Assembly (NCBI GenBank): GCA_903834645.1 | Contig: CAILKA010000338.1 | Span: forward strand, 1 to 13,981 | DNA length: 13,981 bases | DNA from: an uncultured beta proteobacterium | GTDB taxonomy: Bacteria > Pseudomonadota > Gammaproteobacteria > Burkholderiales > Burkholderiaceae_C | Direction: 5' to 3' | Part shown: positions 1-6,291 of the stretch, piece by piece | How positions within the stretch are numbered: position 1 is the stretch's first letter | Layout: each line of letters starts with the position of its first letter | Program-made: the position numbers and the translations under genes | The notes under the pieces: model-generated | What the model saw: the letters and a program-made list of their open reading frames with translations, nothing else | Told to the model about the DNA's origin: nothing | Database searches by the model: none

Positions 1-595
1 CGTTCATGCCGTCTCGCACCTCGGGCGAGCCCTGCGGGATGAAGCGGCTCGTGAAGAACTCCCGAACCGCTGGGTCGTCGCGGCCCCAGCCCAGCTCCAC
101 CAGGCGCCACTGTGCCTGCAGGAAGGCGCGCTCCTCGTCGGTGCGGCACCGGTGCAGGGCGCCTTCCAGGTAGCCACCCAGCAGCACGAGGTGCGACACG
201 CGCTCGGGGTGGCGCGCTGCGTAGGCGATCGCGATGGGGGCTGCGCCGCTGACGCCCAGCAGCGCCACGCGGGTCTCGCGCCGGGCGTCGACCGCGGCTT
301 CGACCACGGCTTCGAGCTCCTCCACCCAGGTCTCCAGGCTGCGCGGGCGCCCGTCGTCGCCCGACAACCCGCATCCGCGCTCGTCGTAGCGCACGAGCCG
401 GAAGGAGCCCGCCAACCGCTCGATCCAGGGCCGCCACACCGGCGAGCGCAGGTCGTACTCGACATGGGTGAGCCAGTGCGCCACGCGCACGAGCGTGGGT
501 GCATCGGTGCGGCCGCTGCGGGTCCAGGCGATGGTCGCGCCGGTGCGCAGCTTCGCGAAGCGGAACTCCTGCGAGGGTGCCAGCTGGGCGTTCAT
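1..595 (-). CDS. alpha/beta-fold hydrolase, C-terminus cut by window edge
   Basis: This is an alpha/beta-hydrolase reading leftwards off the window; 198 codons are visible from the ATG at 595-593. The visible protein begins MNAQLAPSQEFRFAKL and carries the usual order of an N-terminal strand pair, a YDERGCGLS segment (about residues 70-78), the nucleophile elbow LLGVSGAAP with Ser116, and HPERVSHLVLLGGYLEG (about 130-146). The block around the elbow and HLVLxGGY resembles the hydrolase domains often fused to LuxR-type or cyclase-type regulators, but here it starts the protein, so it is probably a stand-alone enzyme. The elbow reads G-V-S-G-A instead of GxSxG, so the last Gly is Ala. The His of the triad would lie outside the window. 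It is divergent from the DUF393 gene with 59 bp between them. Substrate unknown; the fold is secure and the function is not. No clear Shine-Dalgarno precedes the ATG. Confidence 0.85.
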   Translation of the reverse strand, partial: MNAQLAPSQEFRFAKLRTGATIAWTRSGRTDAPTLVRVAHWLTHVEYDLRSPVWRPWIERLAGSFRLVRYDERGCGLSGDDGRPRSLETWVEELEAVVEAAVDARRETRVALLGVSGAAPIAIAYAARHPERVSHLVLLGGYLEGALHRCRTDEERAFLQAQWRLVELGWGRDDPAVREFFTSRFIPQGSPEVRDGMN

Positions 596-654
596 GCGGC
601 GGGAATGTTATCCAACAGAAGCCGGCCTGGCCCCGTGTGGCCTAGGATGCTGGC
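596..654. promoter_or_regulatory. divergent intergenic region, 59 bp
   Basis: This short gap separates the leftward hydrolase from the rightward DUF393 gene and must hold at least part of both start signals. It contains a small AT-rich island (about 603-612). On the minus strand that island includes TAACAT, a possible -10 element, though no good -35 is visible. On the plus strand AGGA at 644-647 lies 7 nt before the DUF393 ATG and is best read as its ribosome binding site. No clear operator is seen. Confidence 0.3.
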
Positions 655-1035
655 ATGAACCCCGCTACCCCGCTACCCGGTGGACACGACACCCCCACCG
701 TCTACTACGACGGCGGCTGCCCCGTCTGCACCCGTGAGATCGCGATGTACCGGCAGCAGCCTGGGGCCGAGGGCATCCGGTGGGTCGATGCCTCGACATG
801 TGGGGCCGAGGAACTGGGCGCGCAGCTCAGCCGCGAGGCGGCGCTGGCGCGGCTGCACCTGCGCGGCGCCGACGGACAGCTCGTCAGCGGCGCGGCGGCC
901 TTCACCGGGATGTGGCGAGAGATGCCCCGGTGGCGCTGGCTGGGGGTGCTCTTCGGCAAGGGCTGGCGGCTGGCGGCGCTCGAGGGCGTCTACCACGCCT
1001 TCCTGCGCGTGCGCCGCGTCTGGCGGCGCGCATGA
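655..1035 (+). CDS. DUF393 / DCC-family thiol-disulfide oxidoreductase-like protein
   Basis: A 126-residue protein of the DUF393 (DCC) family. The diagnostic motif TVYYDGGCPVCTREI is at about residues 15-29, with Asp19, Cys22 and Cys25 forming the D-x-x-C-x-x-C pattern that places the family near thioredoxin-fold proteins. The middle (about 75-95) matches the family's usual substrate-side region (VSGAAAFTGMWREMPRW), and the C-terminus is short and very basic. Known members are small, about 110-140 residues, of poorly defined redox function; a disulfide exchange role is inferred from the CxxC only. AGGA lies 7 nt before the ATG. The stop codon overlaps the start of the next gene in an ATGA, so the two are probably translationally coupled. 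No signal peptide is seen, so it should be cytoplasmic. Confidence 0.9.
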   Translation: MNPATPLPGGHDTPTVYYDGGCPVCTREIAMYRQQPGAEGIRWVDASTCGAEELGAQLSREAALARLHLRGADGQLVSGAAAFTGMWREMPRWRWLGVLFGKGWRLAALEGVYHAFLRVRRVWRRA

Positions 1036-2096
1036 CGGCCGGGCATGGCCCCCGGCGCGTAGGCATCGTCGGAGCGGGTGTGGCCGGTGCGGCCTGCGCC
1101 CGCACGCTGGCGGAGGCGGGCTGCGCGGTGCAGGTGTTCGACAAGTCGCGCGGTGTCGGCGGGCGCATGGCCACTCGGCGTGCCAGCTGGGTGCCCGAGC
1201 AAGGCTCGACGCAACTCGCCTTCTTCGACCACGGGGTGCCGTGGTGGACGGCGCAGGCGCCCGAGTTCGCCGCGTTCCTGGCCCAGGCCGAGGCGGCCGG
1301 ACAGGTGCAACGCTGGGCGCCGCGGCTGGCCGGTGCCGCGGGCGCGCCCGTGCAGGCCGTGCAGGGCTGGCTCGGGCTGCCCGACATGCCGGCCCTGTGC
1401 CGCTGGATGCTGCGCGACATCCCGGTGCGCGCCGAGTGCCAGGTGTCTTCGCTGGTGGCGGCCGAGGGCCGCTGGAGCGTGCTCGGTGGCGGCGAGCCGG
1501 TGGCCCATGACCTGGACGCGGTCGTGGTGGCCCTTCCGCCTGCGCAGGCGGCTGCGCTGTGGGCGCCGCACCGGCCGCAGTGGGCCGCGCGCGCCCTGGC
1601 TCATCCGATGAGCCCGTGCTGGACGCTGATGGCCCTCACCGACGAGCCGCCCGGCGATCCCGCGCGCGCCGAGGGTTGGGACGAGCTGCTGCCGCCCGCC
1701 CCGCCCCTGGCCCGCGTGATCCGGCAGGACGCCAAGCCCGGGCGGCCGCGCACGCCTGGCCTGGCGCAGTGGGTCGCGCACGCCGACCCCGGCTGGAGCC
1801 AGCAGCACCTCGAGTCGGACGCGCAGGATGTGCAGGCGCAGCTCGCGCGCGCGCTGGAGCAGGCGCTGGGCACGGCCCTGAAGTGGCGCTACGTGGTCGT
1901 GCACCGCTGGCGCTACGCGCAGGTGGTGGAGCAGCAGGCGGGGCAGGATCCCGGCCCGGTGGGGGCGGATGCGCGCTGCGAGTGGGATGGGCAGGCCGGG
2001 CTCGGCGCGTGCGGCGATCACCTGGGAGGTGGCGGCATCGAGGCGGCGTGGCTGTCGGGCCGGGAGTTGGCCCACAGGATGCTCGGCTCCGGTTGA
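1032..2096 (+). CDS. renalase-like FAD/NAD(P)-dependent oxidoreductase
   Basis: A 354-residue flavoprotein. The N-terminal Rossmann motif RRVGIVGAGVAGAACA (about residues 8-23) is the GxGxxG dinucleotide site. It is followed by VFDKSRGVGGRMATRR, the FAD-contacting signature of renalase-like and related amine-oxidase-fold enzymes. The C-terminus has a typical second FAD element, GLGACGDHLGGGGIEAAWLSG, about 25 residues before the end. Bacterial renalase homologues oxidise aberrant alpha- or 6-dihydro forms of NAD(P)H back to NAD(P)+; I infer that this could be such a repair enzyme but cannot prove the substrate. The start at 1032 was chosen because it puts the Rossmann motif at the right distance from the N-terminus and overlaps the DUF393 stop by four bases (ATGA). 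An upstream in-frame extension exists but would lie entirely inside the DUF393 gene in another frame. There is no separate Shine-Dalgarno, which fits coupling. Confidence 0.88.
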   Translation: MTAGHGPRRVGIVGAGVAGAACARTLAEAGCAVQVFDKSRGVGGRMATRRASWVPEQGSTQLAFFDHGVPWWTAQAPEFAAFLAQAEAAGQVQRWAPRLAGAAGAPVQAVQGWLGLPDMPALCRWMLRDIPVRAECQVSSLVAAEGRWSVLGGGEPVAHDLDAVVVALPPAQAAALWAPHRPQWAARALAHPMSPCWTLMALTDEPPGDPARAEGWDELLPPAPPLARVIRQDAKPGRPRTPGLAQWVAHADPGWSQQHLESDAQDVQAQLARALEQALGTALKWRYVVVHRWRYAQVVEQQAGQDPGPVGADARCEWDGQAGLGACGDHLGGGGIEAAWLSGRELAHRMLGSG

Positions 2097-2099
2097 GCC

Positions 2100-2123
2100 G
2101 TGCTACCATTGTGCTTACAGCAC
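2100..2123 (+). promoter_or_regulatory. candidate mazEF promoter/operator with repeated GTGCT half-sites
   Basis: The 40 bp in front of mazE hold GTGCT at 2100-2104, GTGCT again at 2111-2115, and the inverted copy AGCAC at 2119-2123. The last two form a tight 5-3-5 palindrome, and the outer copy also pairs with AGCAC. TTGAGC at 2093-2098 with TACAGC at 2116-2121 (17-nt spacer) is a weak promoter candidate, so the palindrome would sit on the -10. MazE-type antitoxins commonly repress their own operon through their AbrB domain, and this arrangement fits such an operator. The repeats are seen directly; the role is inferred. Confidence 0.45.
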
Positions 2124-2136
2124 GCACAGGCACGGC

Positions 2137-2385
2137 ATGGAAGTCGCAATCCGCAAGATGGGCAATTCGCAGGGGGTCCTGATCCCCAAGCCCATCCTCG
2201 CGCAGGTGGGGCTGGAAGGCACGGCCGACCTGCAGGTGCGCGACGGCGTCATCGAGATCCGCCCCGCGCGCCGCAACCCGCGTCAGGGGTGGGCCGAGGA
2301 TGCCAGGCGCGTGGCGGCACAGGGCTCAGACGCGCTGGTCTGGCCCGAGTTCGCCAACGAGGGCGACGAGCAGCTGGCCTGGTGA
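2137..2385 (+). CDS. mazE: MazE-type antitoxin (AbrB/MazE swapped-hairpin domain)
   Basis: An 82-residue antitoxin. The N-terminal AbrB/MazE DNA-binding domain covers about residues 1-48 and begins MEVAIRKMGNSQGVLIPKP, with the G-N-S-x-G-x-x-I-P core that is diagnostic of MazE-type proteins; DGVIEIRP closes the domain. The acidic and aromatic C-terminal tail (WPEFANEGDEQLAW) is the part that in MazE proteins threads into MazF and blocks its active site. It should form a complex with the toxin encoded immediately downstream and bind its own promoter. Its TGA shares one base with the toxin ATG (TGATG), which favours coupled synthesis. The start was chosen because MEVxIxKxGNSxG is the usual beginning; a longer reading upstream would run through the end of the oxidoreductase gene. 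Confidence 0.93.
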   Translation: MEVAIRKMGNSQGVLIPKPILAQVGLEGTADLQVRDGVIEIRPARRNPRQGWAEDARRVAAQGSDALVWPEFANEGDEQLAW

Positions 2386-2702
2386 TGAAGACGGGCGAAA
2401 TCTGGCTGGCCCAGCTCGACCCGACCGTGGGCAGCGAGATCCAGAAGACGCGCCCGTGCGTCGTGGTCTCGCCTGACGAGATGAACGCGCACCTGCGAAC
2501 GGTCATCGTCGCACCCATGACGACGGGGTCGAGGGCGGCGCACTTTCGCATCCCGCTGACCTTCCAGGGCAAGCAGGGCCTGGTCGTGCTCGACCAGATC
2601 CGCACGCTCGACCGGGCGCGCCTGGTCAGGCGGCTGGGCGCGCTTCGACCCCCCACCCTGCAGGCGACGCTGCGCACGCTGCAGGACATGTTCGCACCCT
2701 GA
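2385..2702 (+). CDS. mazF: MazF/PemK-family endoribonuclease toxin
   Basis: A 105-residue toxin of the MazF/PemK family, a ribosome-independent or -dependent mRNA interferase in characterised members. It begins MKTGEIWLAQLDPTVGSE, the usual first strand and turn. KTRPCVVVSP (about 21-30) carries Arg23, equivalent to catalytic Arg29 of E. coli MazF, and APMTTGSR (about 43-50) carries Thr46, equivalent to Thr52. DQIRTLDRARL (about 74-84) is the conserved DQVxxxDxxRL strand. All key residues are present, so the toxin looks active and the gene intact. A GTG directly precedes the ATG in frame and could also serve as the start. Translation probably depends on MazE through the one-base overlap. Cleavage sequence cannot be predicted. 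Confidence 0.93.
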   Translation: MKTGEIWLAQLDPTVGSEIQKTRPCVVVSPDEMNAHLRTVIVAPMTTGSRAAHFRIPLTFQGKQGLVVLDQIRTLDRARLVRRLGALRPPTLQATLRTLQDMFAP

Positions 2703-2709
2703 GCCGACC

Positions 2710-3270
2710 TTGGCCCTGAAGTCCACCGTCTACAAGGCGCAGCTGCAGCTGGCCGACATGGACCGCGCCCTCTACGCGGACCACGCGCTCACGCTCGCCC
2801 TGCACCCCTCCGAGACCGAGGAGCGGCTGCTGGTGCGGCTGCTGGCCTTTGCGCTGCTCGTGCCGCACGACACCGACCGTGGCGCGCTGCAGTTCGCGCG
2901 CGGCCTGTCGGATGCCGACGAACCCGACCTGTGGCAGCACGACCTCACGGGGGCTCTCGTGCAGTGGGTCGAGGTGGGCCAGCCCGATGAGCGGCGCCTG
3001 GCGCGCGCCTGCGGGCGGGCCGAGCGCGTGTCGATCTTCGCCTACGGCTCGGCCGTGCCGATCTGGTGGGGCGGCATCCAGAACAAGGTCGCGCGCCTGT
3101 CGAACCTCGCCGTGTGGCAGCTGCCGGCCGAGCAGGCACGCGCGCTGGCCGCGCTGGCCCGGCGCTCGATGGCCTGGCAGGTGACGGTGCAGGATGGGAC
3201 GGTCTGGGTGGGCGACGAGCAGCACTCGGTGGAGCTCACGCCGGTGGCCTTGAAGACGGCCAGCCGCTGA
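2710..3270 (+). CDS. yaeQ: YaeQ family protein, TTG start
   Basis: A 186-residue YaeQ homologue. Its opening, MALKSTVYKAQLQLADMDR, matches the usual YaeQ start (MALKATIYKA in E. coli) almost residue for residue. LHPSETEERLLVRLLAFAL, FARGLSDADEPDLW, and the segments with PDERR and IWW (about 135-150 in the family) are also conserved. YaeQ proteins have a PD-(D/E)xK nuclease-like fold; the biochemical role is unknown, and the early claim of a link to RfaH should not be relied on. The start codon is TTG at 2710, supported by homology alone, since there is no ATG or GTG near it and no clear Shine-Dalgarno. It begins 7 bp after the mazF stop, so it is probably co-transcribed with mazEF, perhaps by chance. 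Confidence 0.92.
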   Translation: MALKSTVYKAQLQLADMDRALYADHALTLALHPSETEERLLVRLLAFALLVPHDTDRGALQFARGLSDADEPDLWQHDLTGALVQWVEVGQPDERRLARACGRAERVSIFAYGSAVPIWWGGIQNKVARLSNLAVWQLPAEQARALAALARRSMAWQVTVQDGTVWVGDEQHSVELTPVALKTASR

Positions 3271-3303
3271 GCGGCGCCTTCGCGCAACTGCGCACGGCTT
3301 CCC

Positions 3304-3951
3304 ATGACGCAGGCAGCGGACAGCTCCCTCGGGATGGCGGTCTTCACCCAGGGCTTTGCGCTGGGCCTGGGCCTCATCGTGGCCATTGGCGCGCAAAACG
3401 CCTTCGTGCTGCGCCAGGGGCTCAGGCGCGAGCACGTGGGCAGCGTGGTCGCGTTCTGCGCCGTGGCCGACGCCTTGCTGATCGCCGCTGGCGTGCTGGG
3501 CATGGCCCAGGCGCTCGGGCGCAGCCCCGGCCTGGCGCGCGCGCTGGCGGTGGCTGGCGCCGTCTTCCTGGCCGTGTACGGGTGGCGGGCCTTGCGCCGC
3601 GCGCGCCAGCCGCAGCGCCTGAGCGTCGACGCGGGCGGCGCCGGCCTGGCGCGCCGTGCCGCGTTGGCGCAGGCAGCCGCCTTCACGCTGCTCAATCCTC
3701 ATGTCTACCTCGACACCGTGCTGCTCGTGGGCAGCATCGGGGCCCAGCAGCCCCCGGCGCTGCAGGGCTGGTTCATTGCCGGTGCGGGCGGGGCCAGCCT
3801 CGTGTGGTTCACGGCCCTGGGCTATGGCGCGCGCTGGCTCGCGCCGTGGTTCGCGCGGCCCCGGGCCTGGCAGCTGCTCGACGGGCTGATCGGGGTGACG
3901 ATGTTCGTTCTCTCGGCGACGCTGGTGCGGCTGGCTATTAGCGGGATCTGA
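3304..3951 (+). CDS. LysE/ArgO-type amino-acid exporter
   Basis: A 215-residue inner-membrane protein of the LysE superfamily with about six predicted membrane segments (roughly 12-35, 45-67, 75-95, 118-140, 152-173, 190-212). Two family signatures are clear: GAQNAFVLRQG at 29-39 in the first helix and LLNPHVYLDTVLLVGSIG (about 129-146). Both match ArgO of E. coli closely, so export of arginine, lysine or a related basic amino acid is the best guess. ArgO and LysE are usually controlled by an adjacent LysR-type regulator (ArgP/LysG); none is adjacent here. I chose the ATG at 3304, but the ATG at 3334 (MAVFTQGF) would fit the family's short N-terminus equally well. Neither start has a convincing ribosome binding site. 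Confidence 0.9.
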   Translation: MTQAADSSLGMAVFTQGFALGLGLIVAIGAQNAFVLRQGLRREHVGSVVAFCAVADALLIAAGVLGMAQALGRSPGLARALAVAGAVFLAVYGWRALRRARQPQRLSVDAGGAGLARRAALAQAAAFTLLNPHVYLDTVLLVGSIGAQQPPALQGWFIAGAGGASLVWFTALGYGARWLAPWFARPRAWQLLDGLIGVTMFVLSATLVRLAISGI

Positions 3952-4027
3952 AGAGGGTCACCGCCCTGCGGCACGCGCGCGCCGTGGCCGAGCCACTACC
4001 ATCGCGCCCAGCCCCAGGAAGGTCTCC

Positions 4028-4429
4028 ATGTCCGTATCCGGCTTCGTCGTCACCCACGCCGCGCAGGCCACCTTCGAGCGCGGCCTGCGCAGCTTCTTCG
4101 AATACCGCGATCTCGGCATCCGGCAGGCCACCGGCGGGCGCGTCGTCGCGCACGTGATCCGCGCCGCGGACGGCGAAGCTTTCTCGGGCCAGCCGCACCT
4201 GCACGAGACGACCTTCCAGCTCGTCTACGTGCTCAAGGGCTGGATCGAGTTCGAGTACGAGGGCCAGGGCCTGGTGCGGCTGGAGGCGGGCTCGTGCGTG
4301 CACCAGCCCCCGGGCATCCGCCACCGCGAGGTCGGCCACAGCCCCGATGTCGAGCTGCTGGAGGTCGTGATGCCCGGCGAGTTCGCGACGGTGGAAGTGC
4401 CCAGCGTCGAACCCGCCCGTGCGGCTTGA
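4028..4429 (+). CDS. single-domain cupin protein
   Basis: A 133-residue cupin. Motif 1 is visible as HLHETTFQLVYVLKG with His57 and His59, and Gln64 where the consensus has Glu. Motif 2 is GSCVHQPPGIRH (88-99) with His99. The likely metal site is therefore His57, His59, Gln64 and His99. No other domain is fused, so it may be a small metalloprotein or isomerase/dioxygenase-type enzyme; the substrate cannot be named. AGGAAGG at about 4016-4022 is a good ribosome binding site 5-6 nt before the ATG. The 76-bp gap upstream contains TACCAT at 3997-4002, a possible -10 element without a clear -35, so it may have its own promoter. Confidence 0.85.
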   Translation: MSVSGFVVTHAAQATFERGLRSFFEYRDLGIRQATGGRVVAHVIRAADGEAFSGQPHLHETTFQLVYVLKGWIEFEYEGQGLVRLEAGSCVHQPPGIRHREVGHSPDVELLEVVMPGEFATVEVPSVEPARAA

Positions 4430-4450
4430 TTCGTTTGCCAAGGTCCCTCG

Positions 4451-4927
4451 ATGCTCTACGCGATTCTCAAGACCCTGCACGTGCTGGCCATCGTTGTCTG
4501 GGTGGGCGGCATGGTGTTCGCCCACTTCTTCCTGCGCCCGGCAGTGGCCCGGCTCGAGCCCCCCGTGCGCCTGGTGCTGATGCACGACGTCTTGGGCCGC
4601 TTCTTCCGGGCCGTGCTCGCGGCTTCGCTGTTGGCGCTGGCCAGCGGCGTGTGGATGCTCGGGCGTGTGGCCCGGCAGGTCGTGCAGTCGGGTGGCAGCT
4701 TCGAGATGCCGCTGGCCTGGACCGTGATGACGGTGCTGGGCGTGGCGATGGCGGCCATCTTCCTGCACATCCGCTTTGCGCTGTACCGGCGGCTGGACCG
4801 GGCCGTGTCGGGCCAGCAGTGGGCCGCGGGGGGGGAGGCCCTGGGGCAGATCCGGCGCTGGGTGGCGGTCAACATCGGCCTGGGCGTGCTCGTGCTGCTC
4901 GTGACGCTGCTGCGCGTCGGGTCCTGA
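4451..4927 (+). CDS. CopD-like integral membrane protein
   Basis: A 158-residue membrane protein with four predicted helices (about 4-26, 53-72, 88-110, 136-154). The start MLYAILKTLHVLAIVVWVGGM carries the helix-1 His10 and the W-V-G-G turn typical of the CopD (PF05425-like) family, and IFLHIRF places another histidine (about 106) in helix 3. Such histidines bind copper or haem in related proteins. Stand-alone members of this size are common in betaproteobacteria and are not proven copper importers; there is no CopC or other copper gene nearby. AAGG at 4440-4443 lies 7 nt before the ATG. It follows the cupin by 21 bp, so the two are likely in one transcript. Confidence 0.85.
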   Translation: MLYAILKTLHVLAIVVWVGGMVFAHFFLRPAVARLEPPVRLVLMHDVLGRFFRAVLAASLLALASGVWMLGRVARQVVQSGGSFEMPLAWTVMTVLGVAMAAIFLHIRFALYRRLDRAVSGQQWAAGGEALGQIRRWVAVNIGLGVLVLLVTLLRVGS

Positions 4928-4939
4928 GCGACACTCGCG

Positions 4940-4973
4940 CAGCGGGGCCGAGCCACCCCCCCCGGCCGCGCTG
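4940..4973 (+). repeat. imperfect hairpin after the copD-like gene
   Basis: CAGCGGGGCCG (4940-4950) and CGGCCGCGCTG (4963-4973) are inverted copies of 11 bp with one mismatch, separated by a 12-nt C-rich loop. The hairpin begins 13 nt after the copD-like stop. There is no T-tract behind it, so it is not a standard intrinsic terminator; it might slow polymerase or protect the 3' end of the upstream message. Confidence 0.4.
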
Positions 4974-5024
4974 GCGCGCCCCTGCGCCCGACTGTTCATC
5001 TCGAACCCCCCGGAGTCAGCCGCC

Positions 5025-5390
5025 ATGAACCTCGACCCCAAGGGCCTGGCCACCCGCCGAGCCGTGCTCGGCGACGCCTACGTCGACCAGGCGCTGGCCC
5101 GCGCCACGCCCTTCACCGAGCCGCTGCAGGAGTTCGTCACGCGCAACGCCTGGGGCAACACCTGGCAGCGCGAGGGCATCGACCTGCGCACGCGCAGCAT
5201 CGTCACCGTCTCGATGCTCGTGGCGCTCGGACGCATGCACGAGCTCAAGATCCACGTGCGCGGCGCGCTGAACAACGGCGTGACGAAGGAAGAACTCCAG
5301 GAGATCTTCCTGCACGCGAGCGTGTACTGCGGCTTTCCGGCGGCGGTGGACGCCTTTCGCACCGCCGCCGAGGTGATCGACGCCGCCTGA
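5025..5390 (+). CDS. carboxymuconolactone decarboxylase family protein (PcaC-like)
   Basis: A 121-residue protein matching the PcaC/CMD family over nearly its whole length. The core runs from RTRSIVTVSMLVALGRMHEL (about 55-74) through KIHVRGALNNGVTKEELQEI to HASVYCGFPAAVDAFR (about 97-112). The conserved Glu73, His77, His97 and Cys102 are present. PcaC converts gamma-carboxymuconolactone to beta-ketoadipate enol-lactone in the protocatechuate pathway, but many CMD-domain proteins do other things, including peroxide defence. The AhpD-type CxxC is absent here, which argues against a peroxidase. No pcaB, pcaD or pcaIJ is next to it, so the pca role is only an inference. GGAG at 5012-5015 lies 9 nt before the ATG. 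The next gene converges on it. Confidence 0.87.
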   Translation: MNLDPKGLATRRAVLGDAYVDQALARATPFTEPLQEFVTRNAWGNTWQREGIDLRTRSIVTVSMLVALGRMHELKIHVRGALNNGVTKEELQEIFLHASVYCGFPAAVDAFRTAAEVIDAA

Positions 5391-5397
5391 GGCGGCG
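5381..5397. terminator. GC hairpin spanning the CMD stop codon
   Basis: CGCCGCC (5381-5387) and GGCGGCG (5391-5397) are perfect 7-bp inverted arms, and the three-base loop is exactly the TGA stop. The site lies in the short convergent gap between this gene and the leftward hydrolase. There is no T-run, so calling it a terminator is tentative. Confidence 0.35.
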
Positions 5398-5429
5398 CTG
5401 CGCCCCGCTCCCGGGACGCGGCGGCGTGC

Positions 5430-6263
5430 TCAGCCCATGAAGTCGGCCAGGATCCGGTTGAACTTGGCCGGGTTCTCCACGAACATGAAGTGCTGGCCGC
5501 CCTCGGCCTCCTCGAAGATCTCCAGCCGCGCCCCCGGCGTGGCCGAGGCCGCCCAGGCCACGCTCTTCCAGGGCACGAGGCTCACGCGCCCGCCGATGTA
5601 GAGCGTCGGGCGGTTGATGCGCGGCATCACGTCGCGCCAGTCCTGGTGGCAGTGGTTGTAGATGAGCGCAGCCGAGTGCGCGCGCGGGAACTTGAGGTTG
5701 CAGTCGATCATCCATTCGAGCGTCTCGGGTGCCATGGCCGAGGTCACCATGCCGCCGACGAATCCCTTGGAGGTGGCCACGCCGTCGGGGCCGGCCAGCG
5801 CGTTGGCGGTGCCGGTCACGGCATCGGGGGCAAAGATGGCCCCGGCGTTGGCCAGCTCCTCGGCGCTCCACGCCGGGTTGGAGGTGAGGAAGGGCGGCTC
5901 GTCGCAGAACACGAACTTGCCGATGCGCTCGGGCCCGTAGAGGTCGAAGTAGCACCACAGCACCGAGCAGCCCATGCTGTGGCCCAGGATCGTCACGTCC
6001 TGCACGTCCAGCGCGCGCAGCGCATCCCACACGTCCTTGGCCAGGCGCTGGATGCGGTAGCCGTGTGCGGGCTTGTCGGAGTCGCCGTGCCCGCGCATGT
6101 CGATGGCGATGACTCGGTAGCGGTCCGACAGGCCCTCGATCTGGTGCCTGAACTGCTCGGCGGCCTGGGACCAGCCGGGGATCATGACCAGGGCCGGGCC
6201 GCTGCCGGCCTCGAGCACGTTCAGGCCGACGCCGTCGCTGGTGGTGAGGCGGTGCTGCTTCAT
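5430..6263 (-). CDS. alpha/beta-fold hydrolase (PcaD/esterase-like)
   Basis: A 277-residue alpha/beta-hydrolase. The oxyanion segment VMIPGWSQ is at about 26-33, DMRGHGDSDKP at about 55-65, the nucleophile elbow ILGHSMGCS with Ser96 is canonical GxSxG, and GGQHFMFVENP carries the likely catalytic His258. The acid is less clear. Where most relatives have Asp after the seventh strand, this protein has GGRVSLVPW (about 224-232), with no Asp. Asp121 in FCDEPP, after the sixth strand, could take that role, as the acid does in some haloalkane dehalogenases. Substrate is unknown; its size and motifs fit an enol-lactone hydrolase or esterase. An excellent AGGAG (6271-6275 on the plus strand) lies 7 nt before the ATG. 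It is the second gene of a leftward pair, 95 bp after the CoA-transferase. Confidence 0.88.
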   Translation of the reverse strand: MKQHRLTTSDGVGLNVLEAGSGPALVMIPGWSQAAEQFRHQIEGLSDRYRVIAIDMRGHGDSDKPAHGYRIQRLAKDVWDALRALDVQDVTILGHSMGCSVLWCYFDLYGPERIGKFVFCDEPPFLTSNPAWSAEELANAGAIFAPDAVTGTANALAGPDGVATSKGFVGGMVTSAMAPETLEWMIDCNLKFPRAHSAALIYNHCHQDWRDVMPRINRPTLYIGGRVSLVPWKSVAWAASATPGARLEIFEEAEGGQHFMFVENPAKFNRILADFMG

Positions 6264-6291
6264 GGTTCGTCTCCTTGGGTTCTTCGAGGTT

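Noticed and set aside
3997..4002. TACCAT upstream of the cupin as a promoter
   Set aside because: It resembles a -10 and the same word occurs before mazE, but there is no -35 at a suitable distance, so I did not list it as a feature.
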